Assembly: GCF_016863615.1 (NCBI RefSeq) | Contig: NZ_BOPF01000008.1 | Coordinates: forward strand, 280,295-344,294 | Reading direction: 5' to 3' | DNA length: 64,000 bases | DNA from: Virgisporangium aliadipatigenens | Lineage (GTDB): Bacteria; Actinomycetota; Actinomycetes; Mycobacteriales; Micromonosporaceae | Shown here: piece by piece, positions 25,859 to 35,038 of the stretch | Layout: every line of letters starts with the position of its first letter | How positions within the stretch are numbered: the stretch's first letter is position 1 | Notes under the pieces: model-generated | Database searches by the model: none | What the model saw: the letters and a program-made list of their open reading frames with translations, nothing else | Told to the model about the DNA's origin: nothing | Made by a program: the position numbers and the translations under genes

Positions 25859-25956
25859 CCCGCTCAGCGCAGGCCGCCGCCCGGAGGCGCGGCCTTCCTT
25901 CCGCTCCGCAAGCTCCGCTCCCTCCAGGCCGCGCCGCGGCGTCGATCGCTCGCTCA
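25859..25956 (-). repeat. Intergenic repeat family 2, copy 1
   Basis: This 98-bp GC-rich element is imperfectly repeated at 26046-26135 in the same orientation. Each copy starts (minus strand) with GAGCGAG-GATCGACGCCGCGG and ends with GCGCTGAGCGGG. Each can fold through facing GGCGCGGCC/GGCCGCGCC-type arms. The two copies bracket most of the gluC-gluD gap. I see no ORF in it. Confidence 0.7.
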
Positions 25957-26045
25957 CGCCGCCGCCTCGCTTCGCTCCCCGGCGCCGCGAGACGCGAGCG
26001 CGCAGTGCTTCATGATTCGCTCCCGCAAGCGTCCGCGCTCTGCTT

Positions 26046-26135
26046 CCCGCTCAGCGCTCGCCGCCGCCCGGTGGTGCGGCCTTCCCTCCGCTGCGCTCCG
26101 GTCCAGGCCGCACCGCGGCGTCGATCCCTCGCTCA
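26046..26135 (-). repeat. Intergenic repeat family 2, copy 2 (starts on the gluC stop codon)
   Basis: This is the partner of 25859-25956. On the minus strand it begins with the gluC TGA. The inverted arms GTGCGGCCT/AGGCCGCAC could form a hairpin that attenuates transcription before gluD. Confidence 0.7.
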
Positions 26136-26843
26136 TCGGGCCAGGGCTCCGTTCCGTTCGAGCCGGTCGAGCAGCAGGCCCAGCGGCATCGTGAGGATCA
26201 GGAAGCCGATGGAGACGCCGACGAAGACCGGCAGCACCGAGTAGCCCTGCTGGACGACGAGGTCGTAGCCGCTCTGCGACAGGTCGCCGACGAGGCCGAA
26301 GAAGCCGGCGATGGCGGAGTTCTTGATCATGGCGATGATGACGGTGCCGAGGGGTACCACCGCCGCCTTCCACGCCTGCGGGAGGATCACGTGCCGCAGG
26401 GTCTGGGTGAACGTCAGCCCGAGCGCCCGGGCCGCCTCCGCCTGGCCGGGGTTGACGGCGTTGACGCCGCTGCGGATGGCCTCACACACGAACGCGCCGG
26501 TGTAGACCGACAGCGCGACGATCGCGAACCGGAAGAACGGCAGGTCGATCGTGAGCCGGGTGAAGACCGCGTCGAGTCCCGGGATGCGCAGGAACGACGC
26601 GTCGAACCCGAGCGCGGTGGGCAGTCCCGACGCGGTGAAGAAGAAGATGATCGTCAGCGGGGAGTTACGGATCACCGTCACGTACGCCGTGCCGAGCCAC
26701 CGCAGCGGCGGTACCGGGGAGATCCGCATGACCGCGACGATGGTGCCCAGGATCAGCGCCCCGATGGCGGACAGCACGACGACCTGCAGCGTGAGCAGGA
26801 AGCCGTCCCGGAAGACGCCGAAATTCTCGAACAACACACCCAT
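26133..26843 (-). CDS. gluC: Glutamate-type amino acid ABC transporter permease GluC
   Basis: The 236-residue HisM-family permease has about five helices. The EAA loop is AARALGLTFTQTLRHVILPQ, and NSPLTIIFFF in the first third is typical of polar amino acid permeases. It pairs with GluD to form the membrane channel. It is preceded by gluB after 71 bp. The start is the ATG at 26843. Confidence 0.92.
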   Translation of the reverse strand: MGVLFENFGVFRDGFLLTLQVVVLSAIGALILGTIVAVMRISPVPPLRWLGTAYVTVIRNSPLTIIFFFTASGLPTALGFDASFLRIPGLDAVFTRLTIDLPFFRFAIVALSVYTGAFVCEAIRSGVNAVNPGQAEAARALGLTFTQTLRHVILPQAWKAAVVPLGTVIIAMIKNSAIAGFFGLVGDLSQSGYDLVVQQGYSVLPVFVGVSIGFLILTMPLGLLLDRLERNGALAR

Positions 26844-26914
26844 GAGAGGTTGCCGCCTCCAGTCCTAGGCCCGCCCGGCGGTGTGGTGTGCACCGCCGGG
26901 CGGGACGGGGATGA

Positions 26915-27808
26915 TCAGTACCGGTTGACGGCCGGCGGCGACGGGAGCTTGGCGTCCTTGATCTTGCCGGCGCTGTCCTGCCACGCCTTGGCGTAGCGAC
27001 CGTCGGCGTACGCCTTCTCGAGCACGTCGTTGATCCAGTTACGGAACTTGGTGTCGTCCTTCTTGAGGCCGATGCCGTAGGGCTCCTTGGTGAACGTGTC
27101 ACCGGCGAGCTTGAACTTGCCCTCGTTGGTCGAGATGAAGCCCAGCAGGATCACGTTGTCCGTCGTGACGGCGTCCACCTGCTTGCTGTTGATGGCGTCG
27201 ATGCACTTCTGGTACGTGTCGAAGAGCACCAGCTGGGTGGCCTCGTTCTGCAGGTACTTCTTGATGTTGCCGGCCGGGGTCGAGTTGCTCACCGAGCAGA
27301 CCTTCTTGCCGCCGGCCTTGAACGAGTCCGGGCCGGTGATGCCGGTCTCGTCGGCGCGCACCAGGATCGTCTGGCCGGCCTCGTAGTACGGGCCCGCGAA
27401 GCTGATCCGCTCTTTGCGCTTGTCGTTGATCGTGTAGGTCGCCACCACGATGTCGACCTTGTCCTGCTCGATGACCTGCTCACGCACGGTCGACGGCGCC
27501 TCGGAGTACTCGATCTGGTCGGCCGAGATGCCCAGTTCGGCCGCGACGATCTTGGCGATCTCCACGTCGAACCCGGCCGGCTTGCCGTCGAGGCCCTTGA
27601 GGCCGAAGCCCGGCTGGTCGAACTTGGTGCCCACGCGCAGCTTCTTGGCCTTGCTGAGCTTGTCCATGGTCGTGCCGGCCTCGAACGTCACGTCCTTCTT
27701 GACGTCGGGGCCGGAACCCGCGTCGTCGTCGTCCCCACCACAGGCGGAGACACCGCCGAGGGCCAGTACCGCGACCGCTGCGTACGCGGCCAGACGCTTC
27801 ACGCGCAT
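26915..27808 (-). CDS. gluB: Glutamate-type solute-binding lipoprotein GluB
   Basis: The 297-residue product has a lipoprotein signal with Cys23 in GVSAC. The family 3 solute-binding fold follows: LRVGTKFDQPGFGLKG, then PAGFDVEIAKIVAAELG. It captures glutamate or a related amino acid outside the membrane and delivers it to GluC/GluD. GGAGGG lies upstream of the ATG. The gene sits 50 bp after gluA in the standard gluABCD order. Substrate specificity is inferred from operon layout and family. Confidence 0.92.
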   Translation of the reverse strand: MRVKRLAAYAAVAVLALGGVSACGGDDDDAGSGPDVKKDVTFEAGTTMDKLSKAKKLRVGTKFDQPGFGLKGLDGKPAGFDVEIAKIVAAELGISADQIEYSEAPSTVREQVIEQDKVDIVVATYTINDKRKERISFAGPYYEAGQTILVRADETGITGPDSFKAGGKKVCSVSNSTPAGNIKKYLQNEATQLVLFDTYQKCIDAINSKQVDAVTTDNVILLGFISTNEGKFKLAGDTFTKEPYGIGLKKDDTKFRNWINDVLEKAYADGRYAKAWQDSAGKIKDAKLPSPPAVNRY

Positions 27809-27859
27809 TGCTCTCCCTCCAAAGGAACCTGTCGCCAGAGGACAACGGGTCCGAGAATT

Positions 27860-28654
27860 TCAGTGGGTCAAAATCTTGGACAGGAAGTCCTTGGCCCGCT
27901 CGCTCTGCGGGTTGGTGAAGAACTCGTTCGGGGCGGCCTGCTCGACCAGCTGGCCGTCCGCCATGAAAACGACCCGGTTGGCAGCATGCCGGGCAAAACC
28001 CATCTCATGGGTCACCACGACCATCGTCATGCCCTCCCGGGCGAGCGACGTCATCACTTCGAGTACCTCGCCGACCATCTCCGGGTCGAGCGCGCTGGTC
28101 GGCTCGTCGAACAGCAGAGCCTTGGGCTGCATCGCGAGCGCCCGGGCGATCGCGGCGCGCTGCTGCTGCCCACCGGACAGCTGCGCGGGGTACTTGTCGG
28201 CCTGGTCCCTGATGCCGACGCGGTCGAGCAGCGCGAACGCCCGGTCGCGCGCCACGTCGGACTTCTCCTTGCGCACCTTGACCGGCCCGAGCATGACGTT
28301 CTCGAGGATGGTCTTGTGCGCGAACAGGTTGAACGACTGGAACACCATGCCGACCTCGCTGCGCAGGCGCGCCAGTGCCTTGCCCTCGGCCGGCAGCGGC
28401 CTGCCGTCGAACGTGATCGAGCCGGAGTTGATCGGCTCGAGCCGGTTGATCGTGCGGCACAGCGTGGACTTGCCCGAACCGGACGGGCCGATCACGACGA
28501 CCACTTCGCCACGGTCGACCGCCACGTTGACCTCACGCAGCACGTGCAGCGAGCCGAACCACTTGTTCACGCCGTCGAGCACGATCAACGGATCGCCGGT
28601 CGGCGTCTCGGGCCCGGCCGCGGCTCCGGTCTCGTCCTTGTCGAGCGACGTCAT
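27860..28654 (-). CDS. gluA: Glutamate-type ABC transporter ATP-binding protein GluA
   Basis: The 264-residue product has the complete ABC set: IGPSGSGKST (Walker A), LSGGQQQR (signature) and LLFDEPTSALD (Walker B). FQSFNLFAHKTILENV is typical of amino acid importers. An N-terminal Asp/Glu/Pro-rich tail of about 20 residues precedes the domain. It is the first gene of the operon. The 175 bp to the divergent surE gene must hold promoters for both; I see no clear operator there. Confidence 0.93.
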   Translation of the reverse strand: MTSLDKDETGAAAGPETPTGDPLIVLDGVNKWFGSLHVLREVNVAVDRGEVVVVIGPSGSGKSTLCRTINRLEPINSGSITFDGRPLPAEGKALARLRSEVGMVFQSFNLFAHKTILENVMLGPVKVRKEKSDVARDRAFALLDRVGIRDQADKYPAQLSGGQQQRAAIARALAMQPKALLFDEPTSALDPEMVGEVLEVMTSLAREGMTMVVVTHEMGFARHAANRVVFMADGQLVEQAAPNEFFTNPQSERAKDFLSKILTH

Positions 28655-28829
28655 GCGGTTCCGCCTCCTTCAGTTGTCCACGCGGATGGTCAAGAGCCTC
28701 AGTGGCCCGAACTCTAACGGCGGCGTGTCATGCGCAAAGACGGTGCGCGGTCACAGCACGGTAACGCTGGGGCTGCCGCGTAAGGTCCGGCTAGCGACAG
28801 CGGAAGAAGGCCGACAAGAGGAGCCACGG

Positions 28830-29633
28830 GTGCGCGTACTGATCACCAACGACGACGGGATCGACAGCCCCGGGCTGGTGGCCCTCGCCGGCGCCGCGCA
28901 GGACGTCGGGTGGGAGGTGCTCGTGGCCGCGCCGAGCCAGGAGTTCTCCGGGGCGAGTGCCGCGCTGACCGCCGTCGAGCGGGGCGGCCGGATCCTGACG
29001 CAGGCGCGTGAGCTGCCGGAACTTCCGGGCGTGCCGGCGTTCTCGGTCGCCGCGTCGCCGGCGTTCGTCGCGCTGATCGCGCTGCACGGTGCGCTCGGGC
29101 CGGTCCCGGACGTCGTTCTCTCCGGGGTCAATTTCGGGCCGAACGCGGGCCGCGCCGTCACCCATTCGGGCACGGTGGGAGCCGCGCTCACGGCCGCGCT
29201 GGACGGCCGGCGCGCGGCGGCGTTCTCGATCGGCCTGAGCATCCGGATGCGCCAGCAGCCGAAGTGGGAGACCGCCCGCGTGGTCGCCGCCGACCTGCTG
29301 CCGGTCGTGGCGGACCTGCCGCCCGGCGTGGTGCTCAACGTCAACGTGCCCGACCTGCCTTACGCGGACCTGCGCGGCGTGCGCCGCGGCGGCCTGGCGA
29401 ACTTCGGCGCGGTGCAGTTCGGCGTGGTGGAACGGGACCCGGAGGGCTATGTCGGGATGCAGCTCACCGACACCGACGCCGAACTGGAGGCCGACTCGGA
29501 CGAGTTCTGGATGCACCGCGGGTACGTCTCCGTGACGCCGATCCGGCCCGTCGCGGAGGCGCTCGACGTCGCCGTGCCGCTCGATGGGATAACCGTTGGC
29601 GGCGTTCCCGCGGTCGACGGCTACGCTGGTTAA
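28830..29633 (+). CDS. surE: 5'/3'-nucleotidase SurE
   Basis: The 267-residue product opens with [15 protein letters not shown], whose NDDG motif holds the metal-binding Asp pair of Sur[23 protein letters not shown] is the second signature. SurE hydrolyses nucleoside monophosphates and related phosphates in the cytoplasm. The GTG at 28830 has GAGGAG 6-8 bases upstream; a longer open frame back to 27450 is antisense to gluA/gluB and rejected. It is divergent to gluA. miaB follows after 5 bases. Confidence 0.93.
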   Translation: MRVLITNDDGIDSPGLVALAGAAQDVGWEVLVAAPSQEFSGASAALTAVERGGRILTQARELPELPGVPAFSVAASPAFVALIALHGALGPVPDVVLSGVNFGPNAGRAVTHSGTVGAALTAALDGRRAAAFSIGLSIRMRQQPKWETARVVAADLLPVVADLPPGVVLNVNVPDLPYADLRGVRRGGLANFGAVQFGVVERDPEGYVGMQLTDTDAELEADSDEFWMHRGYVSVTPIRPVAEALDVAVPLDGITVGGVPAVDGYAG

Positions 29634-29638
29634 CCGTC

Positions 29639-31081
29639 ATGAACGAGAACCCCCGCAGTTACGAGGTCCGCACCTTCGGCTGCCAGATGAATGTCCACGA
29701 CTCCGAGCGTCTCGGTGGCCTGCTCGAAGCCGCGGGGTACGTGCGCGCGGCCGACGGGGACCAGCCGGACGTGGTGGTCTTCAACACGTGCGCCGTGCGC
29801 GAGAACGCCGACAACCGCCTCTACGGCAACCTCGGCCAGTTGCGCCCGACCAAGACGGCCAACCCCGGCATGCAGATCGCGGTCGGCGGCTGCCTGGCGC
29901 AGAAGGACCGCGGCGAGATCGTCAAGCGCGCCCCCTGGGTGGACGTCGTGTTCGGCACGCACAACATCGGCTCGCTGCCGGTCCTGCTCGAACGCGCCCG
30001 CCACAACGAGTCGGCCGAGGTCGAGATCCTGGAGTCGCTGGAGGTCTTCCCCTCCACGCTGCCGACCAAGCGCGACAGCCTCTACTCCGGCTGGGTGTCG
30101 ATCTCCGTCGGGTGCAACAACTCGTGCACGTTCTGCATCGTGCCGGCGCTGCGCGGCAAGGAGAAGGACCGCCGCCCGGGAGACATCCTGGCCGAGGTGC
30201 AGGCGCTCGTCGCCGAGGGTGCGCTCGAGGTGACCCTGCTCGGCCAGAACGTCAACTCCTACGGCGTGGAGTTCGGTGACCGGCTGGCGTTCGGCAAGCT
30301 GCTGCGCGCCTGCGGTGACATCGACGGCCTCGAACGGGTGCGGTTCACCAGCCCGCATCCGCGGGACTTCACCGACGACGTGATCGCGGCGATGGCCGAG
30401 ACGCCGAACGTCTGCCACTCGCTGCACATGCCCCTGCAGTCCGGCTCCGACGCCGTGTTGCGTGCGATGCGCCGTTCGTACCGTTCCGACAAGTATCTGG
30501 GGATCATCGAGAAGGTGCGGACGGCGATGCCGGACGCGGCCATCACCACCGACATCATCGTGGGTTTCCCCGGGGAGACGGACGCCGACTTCGAGGCGAC
30601 GCTGGACGTGGTGCGGGCGGCGCGGTTCTCCAGCGCCTTCACCTTCCAGTACTCGAAGCGGCCCGGCACGCCGGCCGCGACGCTTGCGGGACAGGTCCCG
30701 AAGGCGGTCGTGCAGGAGCGCTACGACCGGCTGATCGCCACCCTCGAAGAGATCACCTGGGACGAGAACAAGCGCCTCGTGGGGCGCACGGTCGAGGTGC
30801 TCGCGGCGGTCGGCGAGGGGCGCAAGGACGCGGCGACGGGCCGCATGTCCGGGCGGGCCCGGGACGGCCGCCTGGTCCACTTCGCCACCGGCGACGCGAA
30901 GGTCCGCCCCGGTGACGTGGTCGAGACCGTGATCACCTACGCGGCCCCGCACCACCTCAACGCCGACGGCCCGCTGGTCTCCCACCGCCGGACCCGGGCG
31001 GGGGACCTGAGCGAGGCGCCGCCCGCGACCCCGGTCAAGGGCGTCCTGCTCGGCCTGCCGACGATCGGCCTCAAAGCCTAA
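29639..31081 (+). CDS. miaB: tRNA-2-methylthio-N6-isopentenyladenosine synthase MiaB
   Basis: The 480-residue radical SAM methylthiotransferase acts on A37 of tRNAs after MiaA. The N-terminal cluster Cys are C15, C51 and C85 (FGCQMN, NTCAVR, GGCLAQ). The radical SAM CxxxCxxC is C159/C163/C166 in [20 protein letters not shown]-binding domain lies at about 385-455. It begins 5 bases after surE. A repeat element and a 25-bp hairpin follow its stop. miaA lies 2.3 kb downstream. Confidence 0.95.
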   Translation: MNENPRSYEVRTFGCQMNVHDSERLGGLLEAAGYVRAADGDQPDVVVFNTCAVRENADNRLYGNLGQLRPTKTANPGMQIAVGGCLAQKDRGEIVKRAPWVDVVFGTHNIGSLPVLLERARHNESAEVEILESLEVFPSTLPTKRDSLYSGWVSISVGCNNSCTFCIVPALRGKEKDRRPGDILAEVQALVAEGALEVTLLGQNVNSYGVEFGDRLAFGKLLRACGDIDGLERVRFTSPHPRDFTDDVIAAMAETPNVCHSLHMPLQSGSDAVLRAMRRSYRSDKYLGIIEKVRTAMPDAAITTDIIVGFPGETDADFEATLDVVRAARFSSAFTFQYSKRPGTPAATLAGQVPKAVVQERYDRLIATLEEITWDENKRLVGRTVEVLAAVGEGRKDAATGRMSGRARDGRLVHFATGDAKVRPGDVVETVITYAAPHHLNADGPLVSHRRTRAGDLSEAPPATPVKGVLLGLPTIGLKA

Positions 31082-31145
31082 GAGCTTCATTGCCACGGTC
31101 CGTCGCGGGCACGACCGCTGCTCCCGCGGCGGACCGCTCCGGCCC
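31081..31145 (+). repeat. Intergenic repeat family 1, copy B (directly after the miaB stop)
   Basis: Aligns with 6481-6545. Shared blocks are AGAGCTT, GTCCGTCG, GCACGACCG, CTGCTCCCGC and GACCGCTCCGG. Both copies begin on a stop codon (TAG and TAA), as if the element were a preferred 3' end. Confidence 0.55.
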
Positions 31146-31176
31146 TGGGGGCCTCCGCTGCCAGGCCCGCGTACAC

Positions 31177-31237
31177 AAGTAGTGGGGCCTTACGCAGGTC
31201 ACCGAACCGGTTTGACCTGCGTAAGGCCCCACTACTT
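31177..31237. terminator. Perfect 25-bp hairpin between miaB and the DUF349 gene
   Basis: Arms 31177-31201 and 31213-31237 are exactly complementary around an 11-base loop. There is no T-run on either side, but the stem is very stable and lies between two convergent genes. A bidirectional terminator is the likely role. Confidence 0.75.
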
Positions 31238-31244
31238 ACGGCGC

Positions 31245-32459
31245 TCAGCCCGCGTGTTCGGCCAGGGCCAGGAAGCGGCGCTTGGACTCCAACGCCTGCT
31301 CCGCCTCCTTGATCCGGCGCTGGTCGCCGGCCGCCTGCGCGCGCGCCAGCCGCTGCTCGGCCTCGGCGACCTGCTCCCGCATCTGGGCCAGCAGCGGGTT
31401 GTCCTGCGGGGCCGTGCGGCGCCACGCGGCGTCCATCGCCGACTTGACCTTGTCCTCGACCGCGCGCAGCCGCCGGTCCAGCCCGCCGCCCGCGTCGCGG
31501 GGCAGCCGGCCGACGTCGTGCCACTGGCCCTGGATCTCGCGGAACTTCTGCTGCGCGGCCTTCGGGTCGGCGTCCACGTCGATCTGCTCGGCCTCGGCCA
31601 GCAGGGCCTGCTTGCGCTCGAGGTTGCCCTTCAGCTCCGCGTCCCGCGCCGAGAACGTCTCGCTGCGCCGGCTGAAGAACGCGTCCTGGGCCGCGCGGAA
31701 GCGTTCCCAGAGGCGCTGCTCGGACTCCTTGGAGGCGCGCGGCGCGGCCTTCCACTCGCCCATGAGCTGCTTGAGCCGGTCGGCGGTGGCGTTCCACTCG
31801 GAGGAGTCCGAGAGCGACTCGGCCTCGGCGACCAGCTCCTCCTTACGCGTCTGGGCCTGCTTGCGGGTCTGGTCGAGGGAGGCGAAGTGCGCACCCCGCC
31901 GGCGCGCGAACGCGTCACGCGCGGCCGCGTAGCGCTTCCACAGCTCCGAGTCGGTCTTCTTGTCGACCCCGCGAATGGTCTTCCACTCGTCGAGGATCTC
32001 CTTGAGCCGATCGCCCGCCGTCTTCCAGCCGGTCGACTCGGCGGCGATGTGCTCGGCCTCCTCGACCAGGGCGTTCTTGCGGGCCACGGCCTCGGCGCGG
32101 GCCGCCTCGCGCTCGGCCTTGGCCGCGCCGGCGCGTTCCTCGGCGGTGGTGGTCAGCTTGTCCAGCCGGGAGGCCAAACCGTCCAGGTCGCCCACGACGG
32201 CCGCGGTGTCCAGGCCGCCGCGCAGGCGCTTGATGCTGGTCAGCGTCGAACCGGCGTCGGCCGCTCCGCTGCCCAGCCGCGCCTCCAGCAGGTCGACCTC
32301 GATGACCAGGTCGGTGTACCGGCGCGCGTAGTGCGCCAGGCCCTCCTCGGGCGTACCGGCCTGCCACGAGCCGACCGCCCGTTCACCGGCGGCTGTCTTG
32401 ACGTAGACCGTGCCGTCGGCGTCCACCCGGCCGAACCTCGTCGGGTCGCTCTCGCTCAT
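31245..32459 (-). CDS. DUF349 domain coiled-coil protein
   Basis: The 404-residue product carries about three DUF349 units, each with the pattern W-K-x(n)-LWERFRAAQDAFFSRR (also LWKRYAAARDAFARRR and GQWHDVGRLPRD). They are embedded in charged Ala/Glu coiled coil. The start is the ATG at 32459, with GAGG 6 bases upstream, rather than the in-frame ATG two codons earlier. DUF349 proteins are conserved in actinobacteria near miaB/miaA. Their role is not settled. It is monocistronic and convergent with miaB. Confidence 0.82.
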   Translation of the reverse strand: MSESDPTRFGRVDADGTVYVKTAAGERAVGSWQAGTPEEGLAHYARRYTDLVIEVDLLEARLGSGAADAGSTLTSIKRLRGGLDTAAVVGDLDGLASRLDKLTTTAEERAGAAKAEREAARAEAVARKNALVEEAEHIAAESTGWKTAGDRLKEILDEWKTIRGVDKKTDSELWKRYAAARDAFARRRGAHFASLDQTRKQAQTRKEELVAEAESLSDSSEWNATADRLKQLMGEWKAAPRASKESEQRLWERFRAAQDAFFSRRSETFSARDAELKGNLERKQALLAEAEQIDVDADPKAAQQKFREIQGQWHDVGRLPRDAGGGLDRRLRAVEDKVKSAMDAAWRRTAPQDNPLLAQMREQVAEAEQRLARAQAAGDQRRIKEAEQALESKRRFLALAEHAG

Positions 32460-32648
32460 GCCCATCCTCGTTTTCCCCGGGCGCCGGAGTGGATCGTCGA
32501 TCGCACCCGGCGGCACCGCCATCGCACAGCATTGTTCCCCGCCCGGCATTCTCACAGGTCGGCCCCGGGCTACGTCGACCCGTCGCGCCCAATTCGTGAC
32601 CTTCAGCAGCCTGACAATCCGATTCCTGTGCCCCGATACGGTGTGTCC

Positions 32649-33350
32649 GTGTCCCTCGTCGCCGCCGCCGTCTGCCCCCATCCGCCGCTGCTCGTGCCCG
32701 CTTTCGCCGGTGCGGCGGCCCCCGAGCTCGACGAGCTGCGGGCCGCGTGCCGTGCGGCGATCACGGTTTTGCTGGGCGGTTCCCCGGATCTGATTGTCGT
32801 CGTCGGGTGCGGTCCGGACGAGGCGAATCACCCGACCGGCGCGGTCGGGTCGTTCGCGCCGTGGGGGGTTCGGGAATTGGTGACCCTTGGGGCACCGTCG
32901 GGTGTCGTAGACCCGACACTGCCGCTGAGCCTTTCGGTGGGGGCGTGGCTGCTCGGTTCGCCACCCTGTCCGGTGATCGGTCGGTCACTGCCCGCCGGCA
33001 CGCCGCCGGAGCGCTGCGCCGCCGTCGGCGCGTCGATCGCGGCCTCGGCGGCGTCCGTCGGGCTCCTCGTGATGGGCGACGGTTCCACCTGCCGCACCGA
33101 GAAGGCGCCCGGGTACCTCGACCCGCGCGCGGCCCCCTTCGACGCCGCCGTCTCCGCCGCGCTCTCCCGGGGGAACGTCGCCGAGCTGGCCGCCATCGAC
33201 CCCGTGCTGGCGGACGAGCTGCACTGTTCGGGCCGGGCGCCGTGGCAGGTGCTCGCGGGCGCGGCCGGCGACGCGGCGCCCCCGCGGCGCACGGTGCACT
33301 ACGACGACGCGCCCTACGGCGTGGCCTACCTCGTGGCGAGCTGGGGATGA
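32649..33350 (+). CDS. LigB-like (class III extradiol dioxygenase fold) protein
   Basis: The 233-residue product starts with AAAVCPHPPLLVPAFAG, the typical opening of the LigB-like family conserved next to miaA in actinobacteria, and contains LLVMGDGSTC. Whether it has dioxygenase activity is not known; it may be a structural relative. Start: GTG 32649 or the in-frame GTG two codons earlier (32643). Neither has a clear ribosome-binding site. Its TGA overlaps the miaA ATG (ATGA), so the two are coupled. Confidence 0.75.
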   Translation: MSLVAAAVCPHPPLLVPAFAGAAAPELDELRAACRAAITVLLGGSPDLIVVVGCGPDEANHPTGAVGSFAPWGVRELVTLGAPSGVVDPTLPLSLSVGAWLLGSPPCPVIGRSLPAGTPPERCAAVGASIAASAASVGLLVMGDGSTCRTEKAPGYLDPRAAPFDAAVSAALSRGNVAELAAIDPVLADELHCSGRAPWQVLAGAAGDAAPPRRTVHYDDAPYGVAYLVASWG

Positions 33351-34258
33351 GGGGCGTGACCCGGGTGGTGGGGGTGGTGGGCCCGACCGCCGCCGGCAAG
33401 ACCGCGCTCAGCCTCGACCTCGCCCACGCGCTCGACGGCGAGGTGGTCAACGTCGACTCGATGCAGCTCTACCGCGGCATGGACATCGGCACCGCCAAGC
33501 TGCGCGAGTCCGAACGGCGCGGCGTGCCGCACCACGTTCTCGACGTGTGGGACGTGACGGAGCCGGCCAGCGTGGCCGAGTACCAGCGGCTGGCGCGGGC
33601 CGCGGTCGACGACATCGCCGCCCGGGGGCGCACACCGCTGCTGGTCGGCGGGAGCGGGCTCTATCTGCGGGCCGTGCTGGAGGACTTCGAGTTCCCCGGG
33701 ACCGATCCGGGACTGCGCGCGGACCTGGAGGCCCAGCTCGCACAGGTCGGCCCCGCGGCCCTGCACGAAAGGCTGGCGGCGGCGGACCCAGAGGCGGCCG
33801 GGCGGATCCTGCCCTCCAACGGCCGCCGCATCGTGCGCGCGCTGGAGGTCGTGACGCTGACCGGGCGGCCGTTCACCGCGTCGCTGCCGGACCCGACGCC
33901 GGTGTACCCGGCGGTGCTCATCGGCGTCGACCGCGACACCCCCGACCTCGACGAACGCGTCGCCCGACGGGTCGACACCATGTGGGACGAGGGGCTTGTC
34001 GACGAGGTGCGCGCCCTGCTGAAGGTGGGCCTGCGGGAGGGCCGCACGGCCGGCCGCGCCCTCGGATACCAGCAGGTCATCGCCCTGCTGGACGGCGAGT
34101 GCGACGACGCGGCCGCGCGGGCCGAGACCGTGCGGGCGACGCGGCGCTTCGTGCGTCGGCAGCGCTCGTGGTTCCGCCGGGACCCCTCGGTACGCTGGAT
34201 CGACGCGGCCCGGCCGGACCTGGCGGACGCCGCGCTGGCGATCGTCCGGGAGGGCTGA
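33347..34258 (+). CDS. miaA: tRNA dimethylallyltransferase MiaA
   Basis: The 303-residue product has VVGPTAAGKTALS (P-loop, about residues 8-20), VNVDSMQLYRGMDIGTAK (substrate binding) and RALGYQQVIALL near the end. It prenylates A37 of tRNA, the step before MiaB. The ATG overlaps the LigB-like stop (ATGA). The stop is immediately followed by the dapF ATG with no gap. A GTG at 33356 is a possible alternative start. Confidence 0.95.
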   Translation: MRGVTRVVGVVGPTAAGKTALSLDLAHALDGEVVNVDSMQLYRGMDIGTAKLRESERRGVPHHVLDVWDVTEPASVAEYQRLARAAVDDIAARGRTPLLVGGSGLYLRAVLEDFEFPGTDPGLRADLEAQLAQVGPAALHERLAAADPEAAGRILPSNGRRIVRALEVVTLTGRPFTASLPDPTPVYPAVLIGVDRDTPDLDERVARRVDTMWDEGLVDEVRALLKVGLREGRTAGRALGYQQVIALLDGECDDAAARAETVRATRRFVRRQRSWFRRDPSVRWIDAARPDLADAALAIVREG

Positions 34259-35038
34259 ATGCGGTTCACGAAGGGCCACGGCACGGGCAACGACTTCGTG
34301 ATCCTGCCCGATCTCGACGGCGCCCTGGACCTGACGCCCGAGCGGGTCGCCGCCCTCTGCGACCGCCGGCGCGGGATCGGTGCCGACGGCGTGCTGCGGG
34401 TCGTGCGTTCGGCCGCCGCGACGGACGCGCCCGAGGGGCCGGAGTTCTTCATGGACTACCGCAACTCCGACGGTTCGCTCGCCGAGATGTGCGGCAACGG
34501 CGCCCGGGTGTTCGTGCGCTACCTGCTGGAGCAGGGGCTGGCCGGCGGGTCGAAGCTGGAGTTCGGGTCGCGGGCGGGTGTCATCACGGCGGTGGCCGAC
34601 GGGGACGAGATCGCCGTGGCGATGCGCCGGCCGGCGATCGTGGGGCAGAGCAGCGCGATGCTGGGCGCCCTGCAACTGGCCGGCCAGGCGGTCGACATCG
34701 GCAACCCGCACCTGGTGTGCCGGGTGCCGGACGTCGACATCGTCGACCTGCGCGACGCCCCGCGCTTCGACGCGGCGTTCTTCCCGGCCGGGGTCAACGT
34801 CGAGGTGATCTCCGGCGACGCGTCGCTGACTCGCATGCGCGTGTACGAACGCGGTTCGGGCGAGACGCTCTCCTGCGGCACCGGTGCGTGCGCCGTGGCC
34901 GCCGTGGTGCTCGGCGGCGCGGACGGCACGGTGCCGGTGGAGGTTCCCGGGGGCCGGCTGACGATCACGATCGAGCCGGACCGCTGCTGGCTGGCCGGCC
35001 CGGCGGTCCTGGTCGCGCACGGCGACGTGCTGATCTAG
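34259..35038 (+). CDS. dapF: Diaminopimelate epimerase DapF
   Basis: The 259-residue product interconverts LL- and meso-diaminopimelate for peptidoglycan and lysine. The two catalytic Cys are present: C78 in EMCGNGARVF and C206 in SCGTGACAVA. KGHGTGNDFVILPD at the N-terminus is standard. The ATG abuts the miaA stop. The TAG stop shares CTAG (35035-35038) with the stop of the convergent MBL gene. Confidence 0.96.
   Translation: MRFTKGHGTGNDFVILPDLDGALDLTPERVAALCDRRRGIGADGVLRVVRSAAATDAPEGPEFFMDYRNSDGSLAEMCGNGARVFVRYLLEQGLAGGSKLEFGSRAGVITAVADGDEIAVAMRRPAIVGQSSAMLGALQLAGQAVDIGNPHLVCRVPDVDIVDLRDAPRFDAAFFPAGVNVEVISGDASLTRMRVYERGSGETLSCGTGACAVAAVVLGGADGTVPVEVPGGRLTITIEPDRCWLAGPAVLVAHGDVLI

Noticed and set aside
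27450..28829. Long in-frame extension upstream of surE
   Set aside because: It runs antisense through gluB and gluA. The GTG at 28830 has a good ribosome-binding site and gives the canonical SurE start.
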